A program made the position numbers and the translations under genes. A model generated the notes under the pieces. The model saw only the letters and a list, made by a program, of their open reading frames with translations, was not told the DNA's origin and did no database searches. A DNA stretch of 32,071 nt from Psychrobacter glacincola (GTDB lineage Bacteria; Pseudomonadota; Gammaproteobacteria; Pseudomonadales; Moraxellaceae): assembly GCF_904846215.1 (NCBI RefSeq), contig NZ_CAJGZK010000027.1, positions 1 to 32,071 of the forward strand, given 5' to 3'. Shown piece by piece: positions 14,366-24,869 of the stretch (position 1 is its first letter; each line of letters opens with the position of its first letter).

Positions 14366-17300
14366 TTAATCCTCGATGGTGGTTGGTAATGGGCGCGGTA
14401 ATTCGTTATCAGGCTTATCTTCTAGCCAGTCGATTTTTGACATCTTACGAATCACGACAAACTCATCACGGTTACAACCCACGGTGCCATAGTAGTTAAA
14501 GCCATAAGATTGCTGGGCATAGCTACCAATCATATGCGTCGGTTTTAAGATAGTACGAGTCATTGAGTTATGAATACCGCCACGCGTACCGGTCTGCTCA
14601 GAACCCGGAATATTGACCAGTTTCTCCTGAGCGTGATACATCATGGTCATGCCTTCTTTGACCCGTTGGCTGACAATGGCACGAGCGGTAAGCGCACCGT
14701 TCGCATTAAATAGCTCAATCCAATCGTTATCGACGATACCTGCTTTTGCCGCATCGACTTCTGACATCCAAACACAAGGTCCACCGCGGCTTAGGGTCAG
14801 CATCAATAAGTTTTCAGAGTACGTACTATGGATGCCCCATTTTTGGTGCGGCGTTAAAAAGTTCAGTACAATCTCTTTATTACCATTTGGTTTGGCATCT
14901 TTTACCATTGCCGTGGTTTTGGTATCGATTGGTGGACGATACTGCTGCATTTGCTCACCAAATGCTTGCATCCAAGGATGGTCTTGATAAAACTGTTGAC
15001 GACCAGTGAGGGTACGCCAAGGAATCAGCTCATGAACGTTGGTATAACCGGCGTTATAACTCACCTCATCAGACTCAATGCCTGACCACGTTGGGCTTGA
15101 GATGATTTTTCGCGGTTGAGCAACGATATCTTTAAAACGAATTTTTTCATGCTCGCTAGATTTGGCTAAATGCGCATGGTCGCGACCGGTAAATTCAGAC
15201 AATGCTTCCCAACCTTTTACGGCGACATGACCATTGGTTTCAGGTGCTAGCATCAAAATCATTTCAGACGCATTAACCGCAGTGTTAAGGCTTGGTCTAC
15301 CTTCAGAGATACCGGGCTCAGTCACTCTATGATTTAAATCACCGAGCTGTTTGACTTCGGTTTTCATATCCCAATTTAAGCCTTTTGATCCGTTGCCTAG
15401 TTTTTCTAAGGCAGGACCCATTGAAGTAAATTTCTTGTAAGTATTTGGATAATCACGCTCAACCACCATAATCATAGGGCAGTTTTTGCCGGGTACTGGT
15501 TTTTCGCCCGCGGTTTTCCAGTCAGTGCCACCGAATGGCTGCGCCAATTCGCCCGGGCTATCATGTTGCATTGGTAAGGTCACGACATCAGTTTCAACGC
15601 CCAAATGTCCTTTTGACACTTCAGAGAAGCTCTTGGCAATACCTTTATAGATTTCCCAATCCGTTTTAGATTCCCACGCAGGGTCGGTCGCGGCAGTGAG
15701 TGGATGGATAAAGGGATGCATGTCTGAGGTATTCATGTCGTCTTTTTCATACCATGTTGCCGTTGGCAATACGATATCTGAATACATACAGGTCGACGAC
15801 ATACGGAAGTCTAACGTGACAACCAAATCTAATTTACCAGTAGGGCCTTTTTCTACCCAATCTACTTCTTTTGGTTGCAGGTGACCTGCGGCATTTTCTT
15901 CATTGAGCAAGCCGTTTTTGGTACCCAAGAAGTACTTGAGCATATATTCATGACCTTTACCTGATGAGCCCAAAAGGTTTGAGCGCCAGATAAACATATT
16001 GCGCGGGAAGTTGTCTGGGTTGTCTGGAGATTCACAAGCAAAACGTAGGCTGCTATCTTCAAGAGAGTCGACGACATACTCTTCCACGTCCTTACCACTT
16101 GCTTTGGCTTTAGCGGCGATAGTCAGTGGGTTGCAGTTAAATTGAGGGGCAGAAGGAAGCCAGCCTGCGCGCTCCGCTTGAATGTTGTAGTCCAGCATGT
16201 GTTCTGGGAAAAACTTCTTATCGACAAGTGGCGAGAGTATTTCATGAGCAGAAATAGTTTCATGACGCCACTGTGAGCTGTGCGCATAGAAAAAGCTGGT
16301 ACCAGCCATCTGGCGTGGTGGACGCATCCAATCAAGGGCAAACGCTAATGGTAACCAACCGGTTTGTGGACGCAGTTTTTCTTGACCAACATAATGCGCC
16401 CAACCGCCACCAGATTTACCGATACAGCCACAAAGCATGAGCATATTGATGACGCCGCGATAGTTCATATCGAGGTGATACCAGTGATTCATACCAGCGC
16501 CGATGATAATCATCGATTTACCATGGGTTTTGTGCGCGTTTTCTGCGAACTCACGGGCAACTTGAATGACGCGCTCACGGCTTAGTCCAGTAATCACTTC
16601 TTGCCAAGCAGGAGTGCCTGGTACGGTCGCATCGTCATAGTCATCAGTAACATGCTCGCCACCAACACCATTATCCACGCCAAGGTTGGCAACCGTTAAA
16701 TCAAATACAGTGGCGACGATAGCAGTTGTACCATCGGCAAGCGTAATGGTTTTGCAAGGAATCGTTTTTTGTTGTATGGCTTCGCCTGGTACTGACGCAA
16801 AATGTGGGTGTTCAACATGACCAAAGTAGTCAAAGCCTACTAGGCAGGTTTCATTGCTGTCTTTTAAAGTTAACGTCAGATCAATATTAGCACCAGTGGT
16901 ACCATTTTTCTGCTCAAGATTCCATTTGCCTTTTTCACCCCAACGATAGCCGATAGAACCGAGTGGAGAAACCAGTTCACCATCACTGTTCAGTCCAATG
17001 GTTTTCCATTCTGGATTGTTTTCTTGCCCTAAGTTATCTACTAAGTCAGAAGCACGTAGATAACGACCAGCATGGCGTGCGCCTTCTTCACCTTCTAGCA
17101 TGACTAGGACGGGTAAGTCGGTATAGCGTTTGGCATAACCTAGGAAATAATCACTTGGCTGCTTGAGATAAAACTCTTTGATAATGACATGACAGAATGC
17201 TTGCGCAACGGCAGCATCGGTCCCTTGTTTAGGGTTCAGCCATAAGTCCGTTAACTTAGAAACTTCAGCATAGTCAGGGGTGATTGAGACCGTCTTGGTG

Positions 17301-18124
17301 CCTTTATAACGAACTTCAGTAAAGAAATGCGCATCGGGTGTACGGGTTTGCGGAACGTTTGAGCCCCAAGCGATAATATAGTCAGAGTTGTACCAATCGG
17401 CTGATTCTGGCACGTCAGTTTGCTCGCCCCAAACCATGGGCGAGGCTGGTGGCAAGTCACAATACCAGTCGTAGAAAGATAAACAAACACCACCAATCAA
17501 CGATAAATAACGACTCCCAGCAGCATAGCTGACCATCGACATCGCAGGAATCGGAGAGAAGCCAATAATACGGTCAGGACCAAAAGTTTTTGCAGTATAG
17601 ACGTTACTGGCAGCGATAATTTCATTGACCTCAGCCCACGTTGAGCGGATAAAGCCACCCAAACCGCGTTTGGATTTGTATTGCTCCGCTTTGATAGGGT
17701 CTTGGACGATACTGCCCCACGCATCGACTGGATCAGGATATTGCGCTTTGGCTTCACGCCATAACTTAAGTAGTGGCTTACGAACTTTAGGATATTTCAC
17801 ACGGTTAGCAGAGTACATATACCAGCTATAGCTTGCGCCACGAGGACAGCCACGCGGTTCATGATTTGGTAGGTCGGGACGTGTTTCTGGATAGTCAGTT
17901 TGCTGAGTTTCCCACGTCACCAGTCCGTTTTTTACGTAGATTTTCCACGAACAAGAACCGGTACAGTTGACCCCGTGTGTTGAGCGGACGACTTTGTCAT
18001 ATTGCCAACGGCTACGATACACATTTTCCCAATCACGAGACTCATCGCGCGTCTCGCCATGCCCATCGGAGAATTCGCCCTGTTTACGTTTAAAAAAACG
18101 GAATTGGTCGAGTAAATGGCTCAT
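14366..18124 (-). CDS. narG: Respiratory nitrate reductase alpha subunit (Mo-bisMGD)
   Basis: The 1252-residue catalytic subunit that reduces nitrate to nitrite on the cytoplasmic face of the inner membrane. The FS0 cluster ligands are H50, C54, C58 and C93 (HGVNCTGSC and RGCPRG), one residue off E. coli numbering. The molybdenum-coordinating aspartate lies in the SADWYNSDYIIAWGSN region. The start at 18124 (MSHLLDQFRFFKRKQGEFSD) matches the known NarG beginning and has GAGGA about seven bases upstream. Upstream in-frame codons would add 27 unrelated residues. It needs bisMGD made with MoeA and delivered with NarJ. The gene is separated from narK by a terminator, so it should have its own promoter. 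Confidence 0.97.
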   Translation of the reverse strand: MSHLLDQFRFFKRKQGEFSDGHGETRDESRDWENVYRSRWQYDKVVRSTHGVNCTGSCSWKIYVKNGLVTWETQQTDYPETRPDLPNHEPRGCPRGASYSWYMYSANRVKYPKVRKPLLKLWREAKAQYPDPVDAWGSIVQDPIKAEQYKSKRGLGGFIRSTWAEVNEIIAASNVYTAKTFGPDRIIGFSPIPAMSMVSYAAGSRYLSLIGGVCLSFYDWYCDLPPASPMVWGEQTDVPESADWYNSDYIIAWGSNVPQTRTPDAHFFTEVRYKGTKTVSITPDYAEVSKLTDLWLNPKQGTDAAVAQAFCHVIIKEFYLKQPSDYFLGYAKRYTDLPVLVMLEGEEGARHAGRYLRASDLVDNLGQENNPEWKTIGLNSDGELVSPLGSIGYRWGEKGKWNLEQKNGTTGANIDLTLTLKDSNETCLVGFDYFGHVEHPHFASVPGEAIQQKTIPCKTITLADGTTAIVATVFDLTVANLGVDNGVGGEHVTDDYDDATVPGTPAWQEVITGLSRERVIQVAREFAENAHKTHGKSMIIIGAGMNHWYHLDMNYRGVINMLMLCGCIGKSGGGWAHYVGQEKLRPQTGWLPLAFALDWMRPPRQMAGTSFFYAHSSQWRHETISAHEILSPLVDKKFFPEHMLDYNIQAERAGWLPSAPQFNCNPLTIAAKAKASGKDVEEYVVDSLEDSSLRFACESPDNPDNFPRNMFIWRSNLLGSSGKGHEYMLKYFLGTKNGLLNEENAAGHLQPKEVDWVEKGPTGKLDLVVTLDFRMSSTCMYSDIVLPTATWYEKDDMNTSDMHPFIHPLTAATDPAWESKTDWEIYKGIAKSFSEVSKGHLGVETDVVTLPMQHDSPGELAQPFGGTDWKTAGEKPVPGKNCPMIMVVERDYPNTYKKFTSMGPALEKLGNGSKGLNWDMKTEVKQLGDLNHRVTEPGISEGRPSLNTAVNASEMILMLAPETNGHVAVKGWEALSEFTGRDHAHLAKSSEHEKIRFKDIVAQPRKIISSPTWSGIESDEVSYNAGYTNVHELIPWRTLTGRQQFYQDHPWMQAFGEQMQQYRPPIDTKTTAMVKDAKPNGNKEIVLNFLTPHQKWGIHSTYSENLLMLTLSRGGPCVWMSEVDAAKAGIVDNDWIELFNANGALTARAIVSQRVKEGMTMMYHAQEKLVNIPGSEQTGTRGGIHNSMTRTILKPTHMIGSYAQQSYGFNYYGTVGCNRDEFVVIRKMSKIDWLEDKPDNELPRPLPTTIED

Positions 18125-18283
18125 TTCGCTATCCTCTATGTTATTGCCTATGGTGTATCTAAAGCTGAGTGCAGGGTGGTTCTGTATCAGTAACCGTATG
18201 AACATAAGCCGTAAATATTATTCGATGGTGTTATTTTAATTAAGACATAGACGTCTGACTATCAGCTAACATGAGCAGAGCAC

Positions 18284-18299
18284 TACCACCTTAGTAGTA
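18284..18299 (-). promoter_or_regulatory. Candidate NarL 7-2-7 site upstream of narG
   Basis: On the minus strand TACTACT AA GGTGGTA forms an imperfect dyad with the 7-2-7 spacing used by NarL/NarP. Each half departs from the TACYYMT consensus at one or two positions. It lies about 160 bp upstream of narG. Confidence 0.4.
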
Positions 18300-18449
18300 G
18301 CTATCAAAAATAAAATCTCATCAAAAAATGGTTAAGACGGTTATTTAAAGCGGTATTAAAAATATTGTTAAGAAAATTGTTGAAAGCTTTTTAAGAAAAA
18401 ACTAGCGATATTCATTAATAAAGTGAAAAGCAACTGGCAAAATTTAAGC

Positions 18450-18482
18450 AAAAAAAGTGCTACTTACATGAGCAAGTAGCAC
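18450..18482 (-). terminator. Intrinsic terminator of narK
   Basis: On the minus strand GTGCTACTT and AAGTAGCAC form a perfect 9-bp stem with an 8-base loop, followed by seven T residues. It lies 51 bp after the narK stop. Confidence 0.85.
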
Positions 18483-18533
18483 GATTCATAGCATAAGTTT
18501 CGACTTAGAAAAACGGTTATTAATAGAATGATT

Positions 18534-19913
18534 TTAGCAAGGTATCTCGGCGTTAGAACGGCTGTAATACCACCAAGTCAATATAATACAGAGAACATAA
18601 AAAATGATTAGCGCAATGAAAGTACCATCAACACCCAACCCTGAACCAAACATTTTAGGGATAAAGAAAGCGCCATAGGCTGCTACTGCTGACGTGAAAC
18701 CAACCACGGCAGCGGACTCTTTACGTATCTCGACGAACAGCTCTTCTGTCCCTGCTTTTTCAGGCTCACGGCGATCATGGAACGTTCTAAAAATAACAGG
18801 AATCATGGTAAAGGTAGAGCCATTACCGATACCTGTGGTGATGAATAGCACCATAAAGGAGATAAAGTAGCCGACGAAGCTGCCTTCATTGGTCTCACTC
18901 GGTAAGAAGTACATCACGGCCAATACTGCAAACACCATGATCACATAGTTCCAAAAGGTAACTTTTGCACCGCTGGTTTTATCAGATATCCAGCCACCTA
19001 ATGGGCGAAATAATGCACCGACGAACGGACCTAAAAAAGCAAATTTAAGCGCATCAATGGCTGGGAACGAGTTTTTAATTAACATTGGGAATGCTGCGGA
19101 AAAGCCAATGAATGAGCCAAACGTCGCCATATAAAGAATACACATGATCCAGTTGTGTTTACGTTTAAAGATAATCGATTGATCTTTAAAAGAGGCTTTT
19201 GCGGTGGCAATGTCATTCATGCCAAACCAAGCCAATGCTGAAAATAGCAGGATAAAAGGTACCCAAATAAAGCCCACGTTTTGCAAATAAAACAATTTGC
19301 CGCTTGCAGCAACTTGCGGATCGCCGCCCAAGCTACCAAATGCGGCAACCAGTATAATCATCGGTACGACGAACTGCATGACAGAGACGCCAAGATTACC
19401 AAGACCCGCGTTTAGCCCAAGCGCGGTACCTTGCTCAGCCTTTGGATAAAAGAATGAAATATTTGACATGGATGATGCAAAGTTACCACCACCAAAGCCG
19501 CAAAGTAGCGCGATAATGGCAAATATCATAAAGGGCGTATCAGGGTTTTGAACCGCAAACCCCATCCACAATGCCGGAATTAACAAAGATAAGGTGGATA
19601 TCGCTGTCCAACGTCGTCCACCGAAAATAGGCACCATAAAAGAATAAAAAATCCGCAGCGTCGCACCAGATAGACCGGGTAGCGCGGCGAGCCAAAATAA
19701 CTGTCCTGCATCAAAATCAAAACCAATCTCTGGCAGGCGTACGATGACCGCACTCCATACCATCCATATCGCAAACGCTAGTAGCAATGATGGAATGGAT
19801 ATCCATAAATTTCGGCGAGCGACTTTTTTGCCACCGCCTTCCCAAAATTCTTCAACTTCAGGACGCCAGTCAGTGATGAGCTTACCACCTTTAAAGTTGT
19901 AATGACTGCCCAT
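18534..19913 (-). CDS. narK: NarK-type nitrate/nitrite transporter (MFS, NNP family)
   Basis: A 459-residue transporter with about 12 membrane helices. NNP-family signatures are visible: GFGGGNFASSMSNISFFYPK and GTALGLNAGLGNLGVSVMQF in the N-terminal half, and LFRPLGGWISDK and GIGNGSTFTMIPVIF in the C-terminal half. Long NarK proteins with the TDWRPE-type N-terminus act as nitrate/nitrite antiporters, which fits its place directly upstream of narG. The start at 19913 is chosen because GAGGA lies six bases before the ATG. An upstream GTG at 19925 overlaps that ribosome site. It ends at its own terminator. Confidence 0.93.
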   Translation of the reverse strand: MGSHYNFKGGKLITDWRPEVEEFWEGGGKKVARRNLWISIPSLLLAFAIWMVWSAVIVRLPEIGFDFDAGQLFWLAALPGLSGATLRIFYSFMVPIFGGRRWTAISTLSLLIPALWMGFAVQNPDTPFMIFAIIALLCGFGGGNFASSMSNISFFYPKAEQGTALGLNAGLGNLGVSVMQFVVPMIILVAAFGSLGGDPQVAASGKLFYLQNVGFIWVPFILLFSALAWFGMNDIATAKASFKDQSIIFKRKHNWIMCILYMATFGSFIGFSAAFPMLIKNSFPAIDALKFAFLGPFVGALFRPLGGWISDKTSGAKVTFWNYVIMVFAVLAVMYFLPSETNEGSFVGYFISFMVLFITTGIGNGSTFTMIPVIFRTFHDRREPEKAGTEELFVEIRKESAAVVGFTSAVAAYGAFFIPKMFGSGLGVDGTFIALIIFYVLCIILTWWYYSRSNAEIPC

Positions 19914-20279
19914 ACGATTCCTCACTTAATATCGTCTATGCTTAGTTATAATTGATGTTTTTATCACGTTAAGGCGCTATTGAAATCGCCATAGACTATC
20001 GTTTAGATTGCCCATACTCAGTCAGTAAACTTGAGCAACGACGGCATAGCGCTCACGGATTTATTCACAGGCATTTGCTATATTTGTTGCAAATGATGAC
20101 TTACGGTACTGTGATATGGCGGTTATGAGTATTCATACATAGTGGTATACTGATGGCTAAAAGGGGTAGGAGGCAGGCAAAAATTTAGCGTCTAAAATAA
20201 GATTTTAGCGCATAATATTTGCTTGTTAGTACGCTTTAATTTGCAATTGATAGGGTTTGATAATAGGTAAAAGCCACAA
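19914..20279. promoter_or_regulatory. Divergent narK/narX regulatory region
   Basis: No gene is present. NarL-type heptamers matching TACYYMT occur on the minus strand at 20125-20131 (TACTCAT) and 20162-20168 (TACCCCT). A palindrome CTAAAAT AAG ATTTTAG (20192-20208) overlaps a repeated TTTAGCG, about 75 bp before narX. A TTGAT...ATCAC pair near 19950 has a six-base gap, so it does not fit an FNR box. Confidence 0.45.
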
Positions 20280-22334
20280 ATGATGAATAGCTTGCGAAGA
20301 CACTCTTTATCACTTCATGCTTGGGGCGCTGTCCTTATCATCGCTATACTATGCTTCATGTCAGCGATAGGGAGTGGTACGTTGGCTTGGGTTGCAAAAT
20401 CTGATGCTGAGGCTATTAATACCGCAGGCTCGATACGTATGGCCGCTTATCGTATAAGTTTTCAGCTCGCGACGGATTTTTCTGATGACAATCCTTTTAG
20501 CTCAAGTTTGAACATTCGGCAAGACAGCCTTAATCTTACTCATGACAAGCAAGTTGAAAAACAGGGCAAATTAGATTTTTCTAATAAAGACACCTCTGAA
20601 AAGATTGATATCCTTATTGAAGATATGGAAAATCGATTGGAGGAATTACAGACGTACCAGTTGACGAGTGCTAACAGAAGTACGCCCATTACCAATCAAC
20701 TCAATCAGATAAAATCCCAATGGTTTCAGGACTTAAAACCTGCGTTACTGGGGCAAAATAAGCAGGATTTTTATCGTGTTGCAGTCAAGTATGTTGATGA
20801 TGTTAATCGCTTTGTGGGCGAGTTACAGTACAGAAACGAGCAGCGTCAGACATGGCAGCAAAACCTACAAACACTCTCATTGATATTGACCATCATTATT
20901 ATGCTGATTGGCATGCGCCGACTGCATCAAGCAGTACTAACGCCTATCAAGCAACTCATCAAAGCCAATAACCAATTTAAAAGAGGCAAGACCAATACCA
21001 GAGTGTCTATAAAGGGTTATAGAGAGTTTGAGGTGCTTGGCAATTCTTTTAATGACATGGCAAGTACGATTGAGACCTATCAGCGCTCGCTTGAGAGTGA
21101 GGTGCAGATAAAAACCCAGCATCTGACAAAAGCCAATCACGTACTGTCGCTGTTTTATGATTTTTCCAAATCCATCACCACCAACCAAGTCAGCTTATAT
21201 CGTCTCGATAAGTTGGTTGCTGATTTCAGTAAGACTTTGCCGCATTTAGAATTCACTTTATGTATACAGAATAAATATATAACCAATAAAAACGCCATCG
21301 TTCTACATGGCGAAAGAATGAAAGAGCTGTGCAAAAAGCTTAATTGCGATAACTGCGTGACCAAAAATGGTGAATACACTAAGTCTTACCCCATTACTCA
21401 TCAACAAGAAGAATTTGGTGAATTACGCGTCAGTCCAAAGTCTATGCTAGTGATGAATCGCTCTTTTATCTCTGATGATGACAGTAGCGATACACCCGAA
21501 TCACAGCGTATCAATATGATAGAGACGGGGTCGGCGACGGATAGCATTTCCCCATTTTCGAGTGCTGAATTGGATGCGCAAAATAACGAGTTAATCGTTG
21601 CTCTGACCAATTTAATCAGTACCGCGTTATCGCTGCGTAAGCAAAGACAGCAAGAACATCAGCTTATTTTATTTGAAGAGCGATCGACCATTGCTAGAGA
21701 GTTACATGATTCTTTAGCGCAGTCGTTGTCTTATCTGAAAATTCAAGTTAGCGTTTTAGAAAGGCATCTTAAAAATGCTGCCAGCGAGCCAGATGAAGCG
21801 CCCATCTATCAGAATATCGAACAAATAAAGATGGGCTTAGGCTCGGCTTATCAGCAGTTAAGAGACCTGTTGGTAACGTTCCGCTTAACCATTGATAACA
21901 ACAATTTTGATGAAGCATTACACGAAGCTGCCAGTGAGTTTGCTTTAAAAGGCAGTTTTAATGTGACAGTCCACAACCGTATTATGACGCTTAATTTAAG
22001 TGCCACCGAACAGATAGATTTGATTCAAATTGCCAGAGAAGCTTTGTCTAATATCAGCCGCCATGCCCAAGCACAAAACGTAGAGATTCAGCTTGGCTAT
22101 GAGGATGGCGATAAACATATCGCGATGAGTATTATTGATGATGGGGTTGGGATGTCAATGCTAGGCAGTGTCGATCAGACACAGCATCACGGTTTGATGA
22201 TTATGAAAGAGCGCGCCCATGATATCGGCGGTGAATTGATCGTGACTGATAACCAACCACGCGGCACTATTATTACTGTAAGGTTTGAACCCAATTTCTT
22301 CGATAAACAGGGCAATAAAGAAGCGTATTTATAA
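20280..22334 (+). CDS. narX: Nitrate/nitrite sensor histidine kinase NarX
   Basis: A 684-residue membrane sensor. A first membrane helix (about 14-38) is followed by the periplasmic P-box AEAINTAGSIRMAAYRISFQ (about 43-62), where nitrate binds, including the arginine R53. A second membrane helix (about 198-216), a HAMP linker, a central GAF-like module with the cysteine cluster CKKLNCDNC, a HisKA_3 segment (STIARELHDSLAQSLSYLKI, phosphorylated H476) and an HATPase domain (DDGVGM) follow. It phosphorylates NarL in response to nitrate. The central cysteines are kept, as in E. coli NarX. Two adjacent ATG codons can serve as start, and the ribosome site is weak. It is divergent from narK. Confidence 0.95.
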   Translation: MMNSLRRHSLSLHAWGAVLIIAILCFMSAIGSGTLAWVAKSDAEAINTAGSIRMAAYRISFQLATDFSDDNPFSSSLNIRQDSLNLTHDKQVEKQGKLDFSNKDTSEKIDILIEDMENRLEELQTYQLTSANRSTPITNQLNQIKSQWFQDLKPALLGQNKQDFYRVAVKYVDDVNRFVGELQYRNEQRQTWQQNLQTLSLILTIIIMLIGMRRLHQAVLTPIKQLIKANNQFKRGKTNTRVSIKGYREFEVLGNSFNDMASTIETYQRSLESEVQIKTQHLTKANHVLSLFYDFSKSITTNQVSLYRLDKLVADFSKTLPHLEFTLCIQNKYITNKNAIVLHGERMKELCKKLNCDNCVTKNGEYTKSYPITHQQEEFGELRVSPKSMLVMNRSFISDDDSSDTPESQRINMIETGSATDSISPFSSAELDAQNNELIVALTNLISTALSLRKQRQQEHQLILFEERSTIARELHDSLAQSLSYLKIQVSVLERHLKNAASEPDEAPIYQNIEQIKMGLGSAYQQLRDLLVTFRLTIDNNNFDEALHEAASEFALKGSFNVTVHNRIMTLNLSATEQIDLIQIAREALSNISRHAQAQNVEIQLGYEDGDKHIAMSIIDDGVGMSMLGSVDQTQHHGLMIMKERAHDIGGELIVTDNQPRGTIITVRFEPNFFDKQGNKEAYL

Positions 22335-22471
22335 GCGGGTTAATCTGATTGGCTGGCTTGTTAATTTTTAAACCCTTGTTTTAACTTTTTAAAACTTTAT
22401 CACTTTGAAATTTTTATTTTGAAGTATTGATCTTGATATTTTGTACCATTTTTTCTAATTGTGAGTAATTT

Positions 22472-23131
22472 ATGAGCACCAAAGTTTATACTAGCGCGTC
22501 GCCCGCTAGGCTGTTATTAGTCGATGACCATCCTATGCTACGCCGCGGCATCTCTGAATTATTAAGTCTTGAGAATGATGTCAAAGTCGTTGGTGAAGCG
22601 AGCAACGGGCAAGAGGCATTAGAGTTTCTAGCAAACAATGAAGTGGATTTGGTAATACTTGACCATAAAATGCCGGTACTTACTGGTATTGAAACCTTAC
22701 GAGAAATCAAAGCAAGAAATATCACTACCAAGACCGTTTTGTTCACGGTTTCTGATAGTGGTGAAGACGTACAAGAAGCTTTAAAATTAGGCGTTGATGG
22801 TTATCTGTTAAAAGATATGGAGCCTGAGCTGATTATTATTGATATTAGAAAAATACTACGCGGCGAGCTGGTCATCAGCCCAAATCTAGCCTCGATATTG
22901 GCACAAACTCTGCGCACTCCCAGTATCGAAGATATCGCCAGTAATCTGACCAGCAGAGAGCTACAAGTCATTCAGATGATTGCGCAAGGGCTGAGTAATA
23001 AGATGATTGCTAATAATCTAGATATTGCTGAATCAACGGTAAAAGTACACGTCAAGCATATCCTCAATAAAACAGGTCTTCGGACGCGTGTCGAAGCTGC
23101 AGTATGGACGGTAAACCATTTGTCTAAGTAG
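22472..23131 (+). CDS. narL: Nitrate response regulator NarL
   Basis: A 219-residue two-component regulator: a receiver domain with LLVDDHPMLRRGI and the phosphoacceptor in VILDHKMP (D64), then a LuxR/NarL-type helix-turn-helix (LTSRELQVIQMIAQGLSNKM through ESTVKVHVKHIL). It binds TACYYMT heptamers when phosphorylated by NarX, 137 bp upstream in the same direction. The likely targets are narK, narG, narK2 and yeaR in this locus. It ends at a strong bidirectional hairpin. Confidence 0.95.
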   Translation: MSTKVYTSASPARLLLVDDHPMLRRGISELLSLENDVKVVGEASNGQEALEFLANNEVDLVILDHKMPVLTGIETLREIKARNITTKTVLFTVSDSGEDVQEALKLGVDGYLLKDMEPELIIIDIRKILRGELVISPNLASILAQTLRTPSIEDIASNLTSRELQVIQMIAQGLSNKMIANNLDIAESTVKVHVKHILNKTGLRTRVEAAVWTVNHLSK

Positions 23132-23177
23132 CTATTTTTGAAATAATGGTAGTTAAGTTAAAAGTATCTATCGCGTT

Positions 23178-23234
23178 TATCTAAAACTAAAAGCCCACCT
23201 AACAATATGCTAGGTGGGCTTTTAGTTTTAGATA
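23178..23234. terminator. Bidirectional terminator between narL and narK2
   Basis: A perfect 24-bp stem with a 9-base loop (ACAATATGC). The GC core is AGCCCACCTA/TAGGTGGGCT, flanked by A-rich and T-rich arms so that either strand ends in T-rich RNA. It separates two convergent genes. Confidence 0.92.
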
Positions 23235-23283
23235 TAACCATCAGAGAGTATGACTCTTTAATCTTAGCACTTAATATCAGCTT

Positions 23284-24765
23284 TTAGCACTCACTTTCTG
23301 CAGCAATCTGCCGATCGACGGAAGACATTTTATACTCATCACCAAAAGCATCTTCAGGCTCTGCTAACCAGAAATAGCAGACAATCCATGCAATCAGTGC
23401 GCCGATGGCGATAATATAAAAGAACTGATTGGGCTCAACAAAGGTATAAATGAATAAGTAGAATACCGCCCCAACATTACCATAAGCGCCTGTCATTCCT
23501 GATATTTGACCAGTTAGACGCCGCTTAATGGAAGGGATAATACCAAAGGTTGCGCCTTCTGCACCCTGCACAAATACCGAGCATAGAATCGTAAACACCA
23601 CGGCGATAAACAGTGGCCATTCAGCATTGAGTACACCCATCAGCACAAAGCCAATCGCGATACCAAACATATAAACCAACATCACTAAACGGCGATTACC
23701 AACCTTGTCAGAGATATAACCGCCAAGTGGACGTGCCCATAAGTTAACAAAGGCAAAGGTTGACGCAATCAGACCTGCGGCGGTTGGATCCAATTTCCAA
23801 GTTGCCGCAAAGAACATCGGTAGCATGGAAACCACCGCTAGCTCTGCACCAAAGTTAGCAAAGTAGCTTACATTAAGCGCCGCAACGGACTTAAAGGGAT
23901 ATTTATCATCTTCTGGAATACCAGCTTTAATCATAGGCACATTGACACTGATGGCTTTATAAATTTGATAAACAACCATCAATACAATCACGCTATAGCA
24001 GACGATAGCGCCCGTCACACTCAAAAAATCCATCGCTTGCGTACGATAAACCAGCAATCCCAGTACGCCATATAAAGGCACAATAAATAGGCAGTATAAC
24101 CCCAAGTCTTTCCAAGTAGATACTTCTAAAGCGCCTGATTTTCTTGCTTTTTTATGAGTACCAACCTCTGGTCCGTCAGTAATTAAAAACCAATAAGCCA
24201 CGCCGTATATAGCTAACAGCAAACCAGATAACGCAATTGCCCAGCGCCAACCATCCTCACCACCGAAAAATTGTAAAGCAACGGTTGGAATGGTAATAGC
24301 TGCGGCAGCCGAACCAAAGTTGCCCCAACCTGCATAGAAGCCTTCGGCAAAGCCAATGTCCTTTGGCTTAAACCATAACGCCGTCATATGAATACCGACG
24401 ACGAAGCCTGCACCGACGATAGACATAAATAAGCGTGCGACGAATAGCTGCATGGCAGAGTCGCCAAACGCGAAAAACCACGTCGGTATCGCCATCACGA
24501 CCATTAATATAGAAAACACGCGGCGCGGACCAAAACGATCCAAGGCCATACCGACGATGACGCGCCCCGGAATCGTCAACGCGACGTTGGCGATTAGAAA
24601 TAATTTAATATGATCTGGTGTCAAATAGCTTTCTGTTTGAAGGATAGACGTGGCGAGCGGTGCCATATTAAACCAGACATAAAAGGTCAGAAAAAAAGCA
24701 ATCCACGTATAGTGAAGCGCCCTTATCTCACGGCGTTCAACCTCGAGTAATTCTTTCGCATGCAT
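23284..24765 (-). CDS. Second NarK-family nitrate transporter (NNP family)
   Basis: A 493-residue protein with about 12 membrane helices. NNP signatures include FYAGWGNFGSAAAAITIPT and LWARPLGGYISDKVG, and GMTGAYGNVGAVFYLFIYTF near the C-terminus. It differs clearly from the first narK product and resembles the NarK1-like branch, often a nitrate/proton symporter. Two-transporter sets of this kind are known in denitrifiers and in Pseudomonas nar operons. The start at 24765 (MHAKELLEV) has GGGGA seven bases upstream; an earlier start at 24807 does not. It converges with narL and is divergent from the yeaR-like gene. The direction of transport is inferred, not shown. Confidence 0.9.
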   Translation of the reverse strand: MHAKELLEVERREIRALHYTWIAFFLTFYVWFNMAPLATSILQTESYLTPDHIKLFLIANVALTIPGRVIVGMALDRFGPRRVFSILMVVMAIPTWFFAFGDSAMQLFVARLFMSIVGAGFVVGIHMTALWFKPKDIGFAEGFYAGWGNFGSAAAAITIPTVALQFFGGEDGWRWAIALSGLLLAIYGVAYWFLITDGPEVGTHKKARKSGALEVSTWKDLGLYCLFIVPLYGVLGLLVYRTQAMDFLSVTGAIVCYSVIVLMVVYQIYKAISVNVPMIKAGIPEDDKYPFKSVAALNVSYFANFGAELAVVSMLPMFFAATWKLDPTAAGLIASTFAFVNLWARPLGGYISDKVGNRRLVMLVYMFGIAIGFVLMGVLNAEWPLFIAVVFTILCSVFVQGAEGATFGIIPSIKRRLTGQISGMTGAYGNVGAVFYLFIYTFVEPNQFFYIIAIGALIAWIVCYFWLAEPEDAFGDEYKMSSVDRQIAAESEC

Positions 24766-24869
24766 GATAATGTCCCCATTATAAATTCTGATGCCTGTAA
24801 TGGACACAAGATAGCAATAAAGGGGGTGTCATAACTATTGAGCGAAAGCAGTATAGCGACTACTTTCCA

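Larger units (their letters stand above)
18125..18533. other. Intergenic region between narK and narG
   Basis: Contains the narK terminator (18450-18482), an AT-rich stretch and a 7-2-7 dyad that resembles NarL sites (18284-18299). I did not find a convincing FNR box (TTGAT-N4-ATCAA). This must carry the narG promoter on the minus strand. Confidence 0.5.

Noticed and set aside
19946..19965. TTGATGTTTTTATCAC as an FNR box before narK
   Set aside because: The two halves are six bases apart instead of four and the second half is imperfect.
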